A stretch of DNA of 64,000 nt, taken from positions 620,001 through 684,000 of the forward strand of contig CBDBON010000003.1 of the NCBI GenBank assembly GCA_965208395.1. The letters run 5' to 3'. The notes beneath the pieces are model-generated. The model had not been told where the DNA came from and ran no database searches. It saw nothing but the letters and a program-made list of their open reading frames with translations. Each line of letters begins with the position of its first letter. Positions within the stretch are counted from its first letter, which is position 1. This document shows, one piece after another, positions 8,413 to 17,573 of the stretch. The DNA is from CBDBON01 sp965208395 (GTDB lineage: Bacteria > Chloroflexota > Dehalococcoidia > Lucifugimonadales > CBDBON01). The translations under genes were made by a program, and so were the position numbers.

Positions 8413-10188
8413 ATGAAGACTCTTTTCAGAACGGTAGCTTACAGCTTTCGGCACAGGTGGCTCTCTCTCAGCGCAGCGTCCTCTGGTGTTGCGGCCGTTT
8501 TCGCACATATGCTGATACCCTGGGTCGCTGGCTCCGTCATCGACGAGGTGCTGACCAGCGGCCTCAGAAGCCAGTTGGTCCTTCTTGCAGCCGTCATCCT
8601 GATCCTGGGGATCCTCAGGTCCGTACTAAACTACGCCGGCATCTACTTGACCCAGGCGGTCCATCACTGGGTCGGCTACGAGCTCCGGAAGGACCTGTTC
8701 TGCAAGATGCAGGGGCTCAGCGCCGGTTTCTACGACCGTATCCAGACCGGAGACCTGATGTCCAGGATCACCGTGGACATCGACGCCATGTCCAACTGCG
8801 TGGGACGGGGATTCCTCCACGGGATGAGTGGCGTCGGCGCCTTCGCGTTTGCGGGGATGATGATGATGCTCATCGACTGGCGGCTGGGGCTCGTCACCCT
8901 GGCCTTCATCCCGCCAATGCTGTGTGCCAGCACGATAATGGCGCTCCGGATGTCCACTCACTTTGAGAAGGCCCTTCAGGAGATGGGCGACATGAACGCG
9001 GTGGTACAGGAGAGCCTGACGGGCATGAGGGTCGTCAAGGCTTTCGGTGCCGGCGATCACGAGGAGGCCAAATTCCAGAATCGGGCCAGTGCCGTGGCCC
9101 TCCACATGTACGCATCCGACATGGTCTTCGTGTTGGGCATCGCTTCGATAGTCCTGCTCTTCTCAGGCGCCACGGCGGCGATACTGCTGTTCGGAGGTAG
9201 CGAGGTGTTCGCCGGACGCGTGACCCCGGGAGAGCTGACCTCCTTCATCCTGTACCTGGGCTTCCTAGCGACGTCGGTGTTTGTCGTGGGCCAGAGAGTG
9301 GAGATGTTCTCCAAAGCCTTCGCGGCGGGACGACGTGTCTTTGAGATTTTGGACACCGAGTCGCCGGTCAGGGATAGGCCCGGAGCCGTACCGTTACAGG
9401 GGGCGCGCGGCCACGTCAGGTTCGAGCGCGTCTCTCTCAGCTACGACGCTTCTCGCGAAACGCTTCACGACGTCGACTTCGAGGCGCTGCCCGGCCAGAC
9501 GGTCGCCGTCCTGGGCGGACCCGGCTCGGGGAAGAGCACGGCAGTCCACCTGCTTCCCCGTTTCTACGAGGCATCGACAGGCCGGGTCCTGATCGACGGC
9601 GTGGACGTGCGAGACATCACGCTGGCCTCTCTCCGGCAGAACGTGGGGATCGTTCTCCAGGACGTCTTCGCATTCTCCGCGACGATCAGGGACAACATCG
9701 CTTACGGCGTCTCCGAAGCACGGTTGGACGACGTAGTGCGGGCCGCCAAGGTCGCACAGCTGCACGACTTTGTCGACGCTCTCTCCGACGGCTACGACAC
9801 CTGGGTCGGCGAGCGGGGTATCACCTTATCCGGCGGTCAGCGTCAGAGACTCGCTATCGCCAGGACCGTCCTGATGGACCCTCCCATACTCATTCTCGAC
9901 GACTCCACCTCCAGCGTGGACGTCGGCACGGAGGCGCTCATCCAGCGGGCCCTCGTCGACGTGATGAGGAACAGGACAACGTTCGTGATCGCCCACCGGC
10001 TCTCCACCGTGCGCAACGCCGACCTGATACTGGTGCTCGATCAGGGCGAGATCGTCGAGCGTGGCACTCACGACGAGTTGCTCATGGCCGACGGTCCGTA
10101 CCGGCGAATATACGATCTCCAGTTGAGGCCCCAGGGAGAGATTCACCTGGTAGGCGACCAGCCCTTCGCGAGAGACGACGGTGCATGA
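8413..10188 (+). CDS. ABC exporter half-transporter, degenerate-site subunit
   Basis: A 591-residue type IV ABC exporter half: six transmembrane helices (about residues 15-310), then a nucleotide-binding domain. Walker A GGPGSGKST (about 368), signature LSGGQRQR (about 472), Walker B ILILDDSTS (about 493) and H-loop His in VIAHRLST (about 525) are all present. The residue after the Walker B Asp is Asp where the catalytic Glu is expected. Its partner at 10185 has the Glu but a deviant signature, so the pair forms a heterodimer with one degenerate ATP site, as in TM287/288, BmrCD and LmrCD. Likely a drug or lipid exporter. Stop and the next start overlap as ATGA. Confidence 0.93.
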   Translation: MKTLFRTVAYSFRHRWLSLSAASSGVAAVFAHMLIPWVAGSVIDEVLTSGLRSQLVLLAAVILILGILRSVLNYAGIYLTQAVHHWVGYELRKDLFCKMQGLSAGFYDRIQTGDLMSRITVDIDAMSNCVGRGFLHGMSGVGAFAFAGMMMMLIDWRLGLVTLAFIPPMLCASTIMALRMSTHFEKALQEMGDMNAVVQESLTGMRVVKAFGAGDHEEAKFQNRASAVALHMYASDMVFVLGIASIVLLFSGATAAILLFGGSEVFAGRVTPGELTSFILYLGFLATSVFVVGQRVEMFSKAFAAGRRVFEILDTESPVRDRPGAVPLQGARGHVRFERVSLSYDASRETLHDVDFEALPGQTVAVLGGPGSGKSTAVHLLPRFYEASTGRVLIDGVDVRDITLASLRQNVGIVLQDVFAFSATIRDNIAYGVSEARLDDVVRAAKVAQLHDFVDALSDGYDTWVGERGITLSGGQRQRLAIARTVLMDPPILILDDSTSSVDVGTEALIQRALVDVMRNRTTFVIAHRLSTVRNADLILVLDQGEIVERGTHDELLMADGPYRRIYDLQLRPQGEIHLVGDQPFARDDGA

Positions 10189-11996
10189 GCACAGACGGAG
10201 ATGGCAACACTCAGAAGGTTACCGGGGTTACGGACTTGAACGACGCCGGGCAGAGGCGCATTCACTACCGTAGGGTCCTCCTGCGGCTGTTTGGCCGTCT
10301 GCTGCCGTACAGGGGTGAGCTGACTGTGGCCATGCTCGCCATCCTGGTATACAGCGGAACGACCGTAGCACTGCCCTGGATCGTAAAGATCGCAATCGAC
10401 AGGTACATCGCGAACGACTCCGGCGACCTTACCGGCCTGACCAGGATGGTCGCCCTCTTCATGGGCGTGGCCGTGGTGCAGTTCGCCGTCATCTACCTGC
10501 ACGGGCGCATCCTGGTCTCCGTGGGACAACGGCTGATATACGCCGTACGCGCAGAGATCTTCGGCCGGATACAGAGTCTCTCTATGGCATTCTTCGATCG
10601 CAACCGGACCGGCAGCATCATGTCGCGCGTCCACGACGACGTCAGTCAGGTAGACGAGCTCACTTTCATAGTGGTAAGGAGCGTCGCGAACTCGCTGGCG
10701 ATTGTAGGCATCGCGGCGGCCATGCTGGTCATGAACGCGCCGCTGGCACTTGTGACTCTGGCCCTCGTCGTGGGCCTCGTCCCACTTCTCTCCAGATGGC
10801 AGTCACTGGCGCAGGGAGCTCTTCAACGCACCCGGCAGACCATCGCCGAGGTGAGCTCCATAGCGCAGGAGAATATCAGCGGCGTACGCGTCGTCCAAAG
10901 CCTCAACCGGCAGGAGAGGAACATCGCCATATTCGAAGAGGCGAACGAGGATCATCTGGCCTCCAGTCTCCAGGTGTCTCGTTACCTGTCGGCTCTCACT
11001 CCCACCGTCCAGACCGTGAGCGCCGTGGTCTTCGTTCTGTTGGTGGCGGTCGGCGGGGAGATGGTCGTCCGGGGATCGCTGGAGGTAGGCATCATCGTAG
11101 CCTTCGCACTGTACGTCGAGCGACTCTTCGACCCTATCAGAGAGGTCACCGCCAACTTCGAGCAACTCCAGCGCACCGTCGTATCCGCCGACCGCATCTT
11201 CGAGCTGATGGACATACCGCCTGCCGTCGCCGACCGGCCCAACGCCGTCTCGCTGTCCCGCGTGAGGGGAGATGTGAGGTTCGAAAACGTCGGCTTCCAC
11301 TACTCGGCAGGAACGCCCGTCCTGCACGATATCGACCTGAAGGTCCAGGCCGGGTGGACGATCGCCATCGTCGGTCCCACGGGCGCAGGCAAGACCACGC
11401 TCATCTCACTCCTGCTTAGATACTACGACGTCGTCCAGGGACGCATCACCGTCGATGGACACGACATACGAGACGTCAAGCTACGCTCCCTCTCTCGACA
11501 GGTCGGCGTCGTCCTCCAGGAACCCTCCCTGTTCTCAGGCACCGTCAGAGAGAACATCCGCTACAACCGCGCCGAGGTCTCCGACGAGCAGATCGAGTAC
11601 GCGGCCAGGGCGGTCAGGGCTCACCAGTTCATCCTCGATCTCGAGAGGGGCTACGACACCCCTCTGTTGGAACGGGGAGCCAACCTGAGCGTCGGACAGC
11701 GACAGCTGATCAGCTTCGCACGAGCCCTCGCCGGAGACCCTCGCATACTGATCCTCGACGAGGCCACCGCAAACATAGACACCTACACCGAGGTGCTGAT
11801 TCAGCAGGCCCTCGCAGAGCTGCTGAAGGACCGTACCGCGCTCGTCATCGCCCACCGGCTGTCGACGGTGCGAAACGCCGACCGTATCGTCGTCATGGAC
11901 CAGGGCCGGATCGTCGAGCAGGGCACGCACGACCAGCTCGCCGCGGCCGGTGGCCTCTACTCCCGCCTCCAGTCCTACACCATCGATACTGGGTGA
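10185..11996 (+). CDS. ABC exporter half-transporter, catalytic subunit
   Basis: A 603-residue ABC exporter half with six membrane helices (about residues 40-340) and a C-terminal ATPase domain. Walker A is GPTGAGKTT (about 397), signature LSVGQRQL (about 501), Walker B ILILDEATA (about 522, catalytic Glu present), H-loop in VIAHRLST. The signature has Val in place of the first Gly of the consensus LSGGQ, as expected for the partner of a degenerate-site subunit. It overlaps the preceding gene by 4 nt, so translation is coupled. The substrate cannot be read from sequence; multidrug or lipid export is usual for this class. Confidence 0.93.
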   Translation: MSTDGDGNTQKVTGVTDLNDAGQRRIHYRRVLLRLFGRLLPYRGELTVAMLAILVYSGTTVALPWIVKIAIDRYIANDSGDLTGLTRMVALFMGVAVVQFAVIYLHGRILVSVGQRLIYAVRAEIFGRIQSLSMAFFDRNRTGSIMSRVHDDVSQVDELTFIVVRSVANSLAIVGIAAAMLVMNAPLALVTLALVVGLVPLLSRWQSLAQGALQRTRQTIAEVSSIAQENISGVRVVQSLNRQERNIAIFEEANEDHLASSLQVSRYLSALTPTVQTVSAVVFVLLVAVGGEMVVRGSLEVGIIVAFALYVERLFDPIREVTANFEQLQRTVVSADRIFELMDIPPAVADRPNAVSLSRVRGDVRFENVGFHYSAGTPVLHDIDLKVQAGWTIAIVGPTGAGKTTLISLLLRYYDVVQGRITVDGHDIRDVKLRSLSRQVGVVLQEPSLFSGTVRENIRYNRAEVSDEQIEYAARAVRAHQFILDLERGYDTPLLERGANLSVGQRQLISFARALAGDPRILILDEATANIDTYTEVLIQQALAELLKDRTALVIAHRLSTVRNADRIVVMDQGRIVEQGTHDQLAAAGGLYSRLQSYTIDTG

Positions 11997-12770
11997 CTAC
12001 CGCTTGATCGCCTCAATGAGGAACTTGGCCGCGAAGAACTCCAAGTCCCTGCCCGCTTCCACTCTCTCCTGAAGCGCGAGCAGGTGCCGCAGATGGGTTC
12101 TCACCGTGAACCCCTCCCACGGTATGGCCTTCAGGTAGTAGACGATCGCGCCCACGTCGCTGAACACGAGCCCGCCCTCCCACTCCTCGGCGGTCACGAC
12201 GCTCAGCCCAGCCGCTTCCAGCATCGGCAGGTACTTCGCCAGCGTGACGTCCGGCCACTCAGGCTCTGCGTCGAAGGCGGCATGGAGGTCCCACGCCCAC
12301 GTTCCGTGCACCTGCTGGGTCAAGAAGGTGCCTCCTACCGAGAGCACGCGAGCTACCTCGCTCGGATTGAACGCAGCGTGTCTGTTGAGCACGAGATCGA
12401 ACTCGCCGTCCGCGAAGGGCATCGGCGCGGTGTCGGAGACCTCTGCCTTGACGACGCTGACTCCAAGGTGCGAGAGCCGTTCCGTCGCCAGATCGAAGTT
12501 CTGGAGATAGTCCTCTGTCGCGACGACTCTTGCAGGCCAATGCTCCCGGAGCATCAGCAGCTTCTCGCCACCTCCGGTGTCCAGGTCGATCACCGAATCG
12601 GAGCGCCGGATCAACTCAGCGGCGCGGTCCATGTACGACCATGGTTCTCCGTCCGCGGCCATCCGACCATCGAGGTACGAGAAGTCCCAACCGGTGAAGG
12701 GCTGTCGCTCCTCGCGCAGCCAGCTCTCGACCAGTTCAGTCCGGTCCACCGCCGCTCCGGTCACCCCCAC
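11997..12770 (-). CDS. Class I SAM-dependent methyltransferase
   Basis: A 257-residue predicted methyltransferase. Motif I is seen as VIDLDTGGGEKL (about residue 60), where the usual acidic-G-x-G-x-G is slightly altered, followed by an acidic end of strand 2 (ATEDY) and a motif IV-like DGEFDLVLNRHA. It has a C-terminal MLEAAGL segment as in UbiE-like enzymes. It overlaps the start of its 3' end region with the YifB gene by 10 nt on the same strand, so it is the second gene of that pair, and it abuts the ABC exporter tail to tail. Substrate unknown. Confidence 0.8.
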   Translation of the reverse strand: MGVTGAAVDRTELVESWLREERQPFTGWDFSYLDGRMAADGEPWSYMDRAAELIRRSDSVIDLDTGGGEKLLMLREHWPARVVATEDYLQNFDLATERLSHLGVSVVKAEVSDTAPMPFADGEFDLVLNRHAAFNPSEVARVLSVGGTFLTQQVHGTWAWDLHAAFDAEPEWPDVTLAKYLPMLEAAGLSVVTAEEWEGGLVFSDVGAIVYYLKAIPWEGFTVRTHLRHLLALQERVEAGRDLEFFAAKFLIEAIKR

Positions 12771-14299
12771 GTCTTGGGGCGGTACTGGAGAGCCTCCGCG
12801 AGATGCGCGGGCTCAATCGTCCCGGAGCCCGACAGGTCGGCGATCGTCCGGGCCACCTTGAGAATCCTGTGATATCCGCGCGCGGACAGGTGCATCTGAC
12901 GCATCGCGGCCTGGAGGAGACCCTGAGCAGCCTCGTCGACCTGGCAGTAGTCCCACACCTCTACCGGCCCCATCTCAGAGTTCGCGATAAGCGTCGTACC
13001 GTCGAACCTCTCACCCTGCACGAGCCGCGCCCTCTCGATCCTCCCGCGTACGCTCTCGGAAGACTCGGCCTTCACAGGCTCGGACAGGTCCTCGTATTCC
13101 ACTCTCGGCACGTCGACGAACATGTCTATGCGATCGAGCAAAGGCCCGCTGATCCGGCGCCGATATCTGGAAACGGCGCTAGGGGTGCAGACGCACTCCT
13201 TCACAGGATCGGTCGCGAAGCCGCACGCACATGGGTTCATGGCGGCGACCAGCATGAAGTTAGCGGGAAAAGTGATCGATCCCTGTGCGCGGCTGATCGT
13301 CACCACCTTGTCTTCGACCGGCTGGCGCAGCACCTCCAGGACGGTGTGCCCGAACTCGGGCAGCTCGTCCAGGAAGAGGACGCCCCGGTGACTCAACGTG
13401 ATCTCCCCCGGTCTCGGCTGGCGCCCTCCGCCGACGAGCCCCGCGTTCGAGATCGTGTAGTGTGGCGACCGGAACGGCCGCTCCGTGACAAGAGGAGACG
13501 AGGGCGGCAGAAGACCGCCAACGCTGTATATCTTCGTCACCTCTATCGACTCGCGGTGGGTCATGTCGGGGAGGATCGACGGTAGTGTCCGGGCCAGCAG
13601 CGTCTTGCCGCTTCCCGGAGGACCGTTCATCAGCAGGTTATGGCTGCCGGCCGCGGCCACCTCCAGCGCCCGCTTCGCGTGCTCCTGGCCTCGGATGTCA
13701 GCGAGGTCGACGCGGCTTCCCGCCACTCGGGTCCCGCTGTCCTGCCCGCCGCCGTCCCTCTTCCGACCGCCCTCAACCGCCTGCAGAGACGCCTCACCCC
13801 TGAAGTGGGCGGCCAGCTGGGCGAGACTCTCCACCGGCACGACTTCGACGTCCTCGACGAGGGCAGCCTCTTCCGCGTCCGCCGACGGCACGAACACCGT
13901 CTCCAAACCCTCGTCCCGGGCTACGACCACCATTGGCAGAACGCCGTTCGTATGCCTCAGGGCGCCGTCCAACGAAAGCTCGCCGAGCAGCAGAGCCGAG
14001 TCGGGTATCGAGGGAACTTGGCCGGAGCTCAACAGGATCGCGATGGCAATGGGCAGATCGTAGGCCGGCCCCGCCTTCCGCAGGTCCGCCGGCGCCAGGC
14101 TGACGGTGATCCGCCGCATGGGAAACTCGTGGCCGGAGTTCCGTATCGCCGCCCTCACCCTCTCCCTCGACTCCTGCACCGCTGTATCGGGAAGCCCGAC
14201 GATATTGAAGGCAGGCAGACCCGGAGAGATGTCCACCTCGACCTCGACGACGAGGCCGTCGAGGCCCACGACAGCGCATGTCTTGGACTTGGCGTGCAT
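12761..14299 (-). CDS. comM: YifB/ComM-family Mg-chelatase-like AAA+ ATPase
   Basis: A 512-residue protein. The N-terminal ChlI-type fold (about residues 20-140) has the signature GLPDTAVQESRERV, followed by an AAA+ ATPase domain with Walker A NGPPGSGKT (about 225) and Walker B VLFLDELPEF (about 295), an arginine-bearing GPLLDRIDMFV sensor region and a C-terminal Mg-chelatase domain. In gamma-proteobacteria ComM is a hexameric helicase that promotes branch migration during transformation; in most bacteria the role of this widespread family is still poorly defined. Length and domain order are normal for the family. It leads a two-gene unit with the methyltransferase. Confidence 0.93.
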   Translation of the reverse strand: MHAKSKTCAVVGLDGLVVEVEVDISPGLPAFNIVGLPDTAVQESRERVRAAIRNSGHEFPMRRITVSLAPADLRKAGPAYDLPIAIAILLSSGQVPSIPDSALLLGELSLDGALRHTNGVLPMVVVARDEGLETVFVPSADAEEAALVEDVEVVPVESLAQLAAHFRGEASLQAVEGGRKRDGGGQDSGTRVAGSRVDLADIRGQEHAKRALEVAAAGSHNLLMNGPPGSGKTLLARTLPSILPDMTHRESIEVTKIYSVGGLLPPSSPLVTERPFRSPHYTISNAGLVGGGRQPRPGEITLSHRGVLFLDELPEFGHTVLEVLRQPVEDKVVTISRAQGSITFPANFMLVAAMNPCACGFATDPVKECVCTPSAVSRYRRRISGPLLDRIDMFVDVPRVEYEDLSEPVKAESSESVRGRIERARLVQGERFDGTTLIANSEMGPVEVWDYCQVDEAAQGLLQAAMRQMHLSARGYHRILKVARTIADLSGSGTIEPAHLAEALQYRPKTWG

Positions 14300-14477
14300 G
14301 GGGGGATCTGATAGAGGATACGCCCGCCTATACTAAGAGCCGACCGGCGGAGGCGTCAATCTTAGGACTCGCCGCGCATCGGGAGCGCCCAACTCCGAAG
14401 CCTGTACGCTCTATTCATCGAGAAGTATGATTTAATGACTCAGTGAACGGTCAAATCACAAAGCAAAGTTCAGCACG

Positions 14478-14906
14478 ATGATGGAAGATCGCAGGACCAG
14501 TGAACCGTCGGGAACCGGTCTGGGTGTGGTCATGGAGACTGCCGCAGTAGTATTGGACGTCGACGACATAGAGCGTGAAGCCGCCTTCTGGGGTGCCGTG
14601 CTCGGAGAGGAGCCGGGACCGCTTCGTGGTGAAGGCGGGTGGCTCACGGTCGGTTCGCTCGACTCGACGATGTCGCTCGTGCTGCAAAAGGTGTCCGAGC
14701 CGAAGACCGTGAAGAACCGGTGTCACATGTGCTTCACCGTCCCAGACGTAGACGAGGCGGTGCGCCAGATCCTGGCGCTCGGGGGCAACCATGCAAGCGG
14801 CCCTCGTCCCGGGGGCGGAGTCACCATGGCCGATCCGGAAGGCAACGAGTTCTGCATCGGCGCATTCCGCAGGACTAAGCACGGAGAGCGGATTCCCCTG
14901 GAGTGA
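14478..14906 (+). CDS. VOC (glyoxalase/bleomycin-resistance-like) domain protein
   Basis: A 142-residue single VOC protein with the paired beta-alpha-beta-beta-beta modules: VVLDVDDIEREAAFWGAVLG at the start and MADPEGNEFCIG at the end, where Glu is a usual metal ligand position. The cytoplasmic family includes glyoxalases, dioxygenases and binding proteins; function here is unknown. The start at 14478 is one option; a later ATG at 14532 begins just before the domain and would be equally reasonable. Stop lies 2 nt before the ATG of the PHP-domain gene, so the two form a coupled pair. Confidence 0.78.
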   Translation: MMEDRRTSEPSGTGLGVVMETAAVVLDVDDIEREAAFWGAVLGEEPGPLRGEGGWLTVGSLDSTMSLVLQKVSEPKTVKNRCHMCFTVPDVDEAVRQILALGGNHASGPRPGGGVTMADPEGNEFCIGAFRRTKHGERIPLE

Positions 14907-14908
14907 GC

Positions 14909-15826
14909 ATGCCTGACCTCAACTGGTATAAAGGGAACATACACACCCACACGACCGAGTCGGACGGCGACGAGACGCCCGAAAAGGTAGTCAGATGGTT
15001 CAGGCGCAACGGGTACGACTTCCTCGTCCTGAGCGACCACAACCACCTGACCCTGTTCGAGTACGGGAGAGGCAGGAGGAGGTTCAAGCGGCCGCTAATG
15101 ATCCCTGGAGAGGAAGTCACCGTCAATCTGCACGGCGGTCGCAAGCCCGTGCACATCAACGCTATCGGCATCTCCAGGCTGATCGAGCCTATCGACGCTA
15201 CGGATGTGGTGCCGACCATGCAGGCCAACATCAACTCGATCGTGGCAGCCGGAGGCATAGCCTCCATCAACCATCCCAACTACAAGTGGTCGTTCGACCA
15301 CAGACAGATCGCACAGGTGACAGGCGCGACTCTGCTCGAGGTGTTCAATGGGCATCAGGCAGCGAACGTCTACGGAGCGCCCGGACGGCCCGGCTACGAG
15401 GAGATATGGGACGGCGTCCTAAGCGCCGGTCGGCCCATCTTTGGCGTCGCCACCGACGACTCCCACAACTACAAGGAGTTCCGCCCCAACCTGTCCAACC
15501 CCGGCCGCGGCTGGCTGATGGTCAGGGCCAGGAAGCTGTCGCAGGATGCCATAGTAGATTCCATCTCGTCGGGAGATTTCTACTCGTCCACCGGTGTCGT
15601 GCTCTCCGAGCTGAAGATATCCCGCCAGACCATCTCCCTGAGGATCGAGCCGTACTACGACTCCATCTACACGACACGGTTCATCGGCCGGGAGGGCCGT
15701 GTCTACGCGGAGGTCACAGGCTCAGAGGCCGACTACTCGGTCCGGGGGGACGAGGGCTACGTTCGCGCATCCGTCTGGTCGTCCACAGGCGTCCGTGCTT
15801 GGACGCAGCCTATATTCGTCAGCTAG
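14909..15826 (+). CDS. PHP-domain metal-dependent phosphoesterase
   Basis: A 305-residue PHP protein. Metal ligands appear as HxH in GNIHTHTTESDG (near residue 12), Asp-His in LVLSDHNHLT, a Glu in MIPGEEVTV, His in ASINHPNYKW and the final Asp-x-His in ATDDSHNY. The C-terminal 100 residues form a beta-rich add-on with the SSGDFYSSTG motif seen in TrpH-like and other PHP hydrolases. The start at ATG 14909 is preferred because GGAG lies 5 nt upstream; a GTG two codons earlier would also overlap the VOC stop. A phosphatase acting on a small phosphorylated substrate is likely; identity unknown. Confidence 0.85.
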   Translation: MPDLNWYKGNIHTHTTESDGDETPEKVVRWFRRNGYDFLVLSDHNHLTLFEYGRGRRRFKRPLMIPGEEVTVNLHGGRKPVHINAIGISRLIEPIDATDVVPTMQANINSIVAAGGIASINHPNYKWSFDHRQIAQVTGATLLEVFNGHQAANVYGAPGRPGYEEIWDGVLSAGRPIFGVATDDSHNYKEFRPNLSNPGRGWLMVRARKLSQDAIVDSISSGDFYSSTGVVLSELKISRQTISLRIEPYYDSIYTTRFIGREGRVYAEVTGSEADYSVRGDEGYVRASVWSSTGVRAWTQPIFVS

Positions 15827-17117
15827 GCGCTGTCACCTCGGCCCGCAGGCGTCCCGCGTATATCTGCCGGAGCGTCCGGCGCTGCCAGCTTGCGAACATC
15901 ACCACGATGAACAGGACTCCCCCGCCGATGAGCAGGTAGGGTGCGTTGATCACGTCGGCGAGCCCACCGTTGACGAGGTTGACGGAGGCCATCATCCCGC
16001 CGATATGCATCGAATAGACACCGGCGACGCGGCCCCGGACACCGTCGGGCGTAATCGACTGGATCATCGTATGGGTGATCGTCATGAAGCCGGCCTGGGT
16101 AGCGCCCATGCCCACGGCGGCGAGCAGCGCCATCGGCATGCTGTTCGACATTCCGAGCACGATAGGCGCCAGCCCGCTCAGCACGCCAAGGTTCAGCAAG
16201 AGCCTCCCCTGTGTCACCTCCTTTCGAACCCCGGCCAACGCGAACACGGAGACGAGCGCTCCCGCACCCACCGACATCATCAGGTAGCTGAAACCGCCGC
16301 CCTCCGCGTCCAGCTGCTGCCTGGACAGTACCGGAAGCAGCGACTCGAACGACATCGTGAGGCCGCAGTGGAACAGCGCGATGAGCACGATCGCGAGCAG
16401 CGCCGGCGTCCGATAGATGTATCTGGCGCCGTCCATCATATTGCTGACGACCCCGCGGGCGCGATCGATCTGGCCGGTCGAAGAGGTGCCTATCCGCAGC
16501 GTCTGCACTAGGCTGATCACATAGAACCCTGTGCACAGGAAGAAGGCCGCCTCGACTCCGAGCCTGTCCAGCATCGGGGCGATCGCGGCGGGGCCAAGCA
16601 GGCGCGACCCGTGCATCGCCGCCTGGTTGAGAGCAATAGCGTTCAGCAGCAGAGGTCTGGGCACCAGGTTCGGCACGAGCGCTCCGGCGGCCGGCATCTG
16701 GGCAGCGCGCGCCGACCCGTTCACCAGCGAGAGGACGACCAGGTGCCACACCTCGATACTGCCAGTCATCACGAGGATCCCCAGCACGAGGTTGTGGACT
16801 ACGTTTATCGAGAACATCAGGGCCAGCACGGAGCGTCGGTCGAAGCGGTCGGACAGGTACCCTGAGAACGGGGTCACCACCACGCGGGGGAACATCGCCG
16901 TGAAGGTGACGATCCCGACCCAGAGCGAGGAGTCGGATATCTCGTAGACGAGCCAGCCCCGCGCGACGATCAGCGCCCAGGCCGCCGCGCCCGCGAAGAA
17001 GCTGGCCGTCCACAACGTGCGAAAGTCCCGGTATCTGAGGGAGGAGAGGTGACCTGCGCTCGGTCGACTGGACGAGTCCACCATCGGGCTACTGTAAACG
17101 GGCCGCCCGACGAGCAC
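15819..17117 (-). CDS. MFS transporter (EntS/drug-efflux type)
   Basis: A 432-residue membrane protein with about 12 hydrophobic segments in two six-helix halves. The loop between helices 2 and 3 carries the MFS signature-like GYLSDRFDRRSVL. The N-terminal LSSLRYRDFRTLWTASFFAG resembles the EntS/MefA exporter subgroup. The start may be ATG 17117 or ATG 17084 (MVDSSSRP); neither has a clear ribosome site. Its 3' end overlaps the PHP gene by 8 nt tail to tail. It is probably a proton-driven exporter of a small molecule. Confidence 0.88.
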   Translation of the reverse strand: MLVGRPVYSSPMVDSSSRPSAGHLSSLRYRDFRTLWTASFFAGAAAWALIVARGWLVYEISDSSLWVGIVTFTAMFPRVVVTPFSGYLSDRFDRRSVLALMFSINVVHNLVLGILVMTGSIEVWHLVVLSLVNGSARAAQMPAAGALVPNLVPRPLLLNAIALNQAAMHGSRLLGPAAIAPMLDRLGVEAAFFLCTGFYVISLVQTLRIGTSSTGQIDRARGVVSNMMDGARYIYRTPALLAIVLIALFHCGLTMSFESLLPVLSRQQLDAEGGGFSYLMMSVGAGALVSVFALAGVRKEVTQGRLLLNLGVLSGLAPIVLGMSNSMPMALLAAVGMGATQAGFMTITHTMIQSITPDGVRGRVAGVYSMHIGGMMASVNLVNGGLADVINAPYLLIGGGVLFIVVMFASWQRRTLRQIYAGRLRAEVTAPS

Positions 17118-17172
17118 AAGACGAATGGCCCCTGTCGTCGCTGCTCAGGGCTCCGTGGAGTATATCCCCCAT

Positions 17173-17201
17173 TTGACATGCCACGAACATCAGCGTATAA
17201 T
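17173..17201 (+). promoter_or_regulatory. Consensus sigma-70 promoter
   Basis: TTGACA (17173-17178), a 17-bp spacer and TATAAT (17196-17201): a 12/12 match with optimal spacing, the strongest promoter seen in the window. Transcription would begin near 17208. The first gene downstream is the cyclase-family ORF at 17574, which leaves about 365 nt of untranslated RNA or a separate small RNA. Confidence 0.75.
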
Positions 17202-17573
17202 TCTGCTATACGACGCAATCACCCGACAGGAGACCCGCTTGACCAACTCCGGCCACCCATTCGACTCATACGCTGCGATCTGCCGCTTCCGGCAGGCAAA
17301 CTGTTGGATTCAGAGGCGTCCCTACGACTATCCCAACACCCGGCCAGACACGAGAACCGGCAGAATGCATGAAAATACGACACTTTTGGGAAAACAGCCC
17401 GAGGGACCTCGCTGGTGACGGGGGCTGGAAGATCGGTGAGGCTCTCCCACAGTCTGGCCCTATTCGCAACGAGACTCCCCTCAACTCCAGTCCTTTCGAT
17501 TGTCTGTGGGAGCCCGCCCAAATCCTGAATATCCTCTAATCCGGCGAATCCTGATTCAGACAGAGGTGAAGGC
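17202..17573 (+). other. Long non-coding stretch: structured 5' leader or small RNA
   Basis: There is no convincing protein gene here. The DNA is visibly richer in A/T than its surroundings. It holds a perfect 6-bp hairpin with a CTTC loop (CTGCCG/CGGCAG, 17280-17295). It also has a longer-range stem CTCCCACAG (17444-17452) with CTGTGGGAG (17504-17512) enclosing about 51 nt. A possible CAGCCC/GGGGCTG pairing lies at 17395-17427, and GAATC-CT-GATTC sits just before the cyclase ribosome site. I could not match it to tmRNA, RNase P, SRP, 6S or a known riboswitch. It may be the leader of the cyclase gene, a separate RNA ending inside the gap, or both. Confidence 0.45.

Noticed and set aside
17226..17238. 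ACAGGAGACCCGC, close to the B12 box of cobalamin riboswitches
   Set aside because: The rest of the aptamer (GCCACTG core, GGGAAGG segment) is not found upstream; the promoter itself occupies the place where it would be. Treated as chance.
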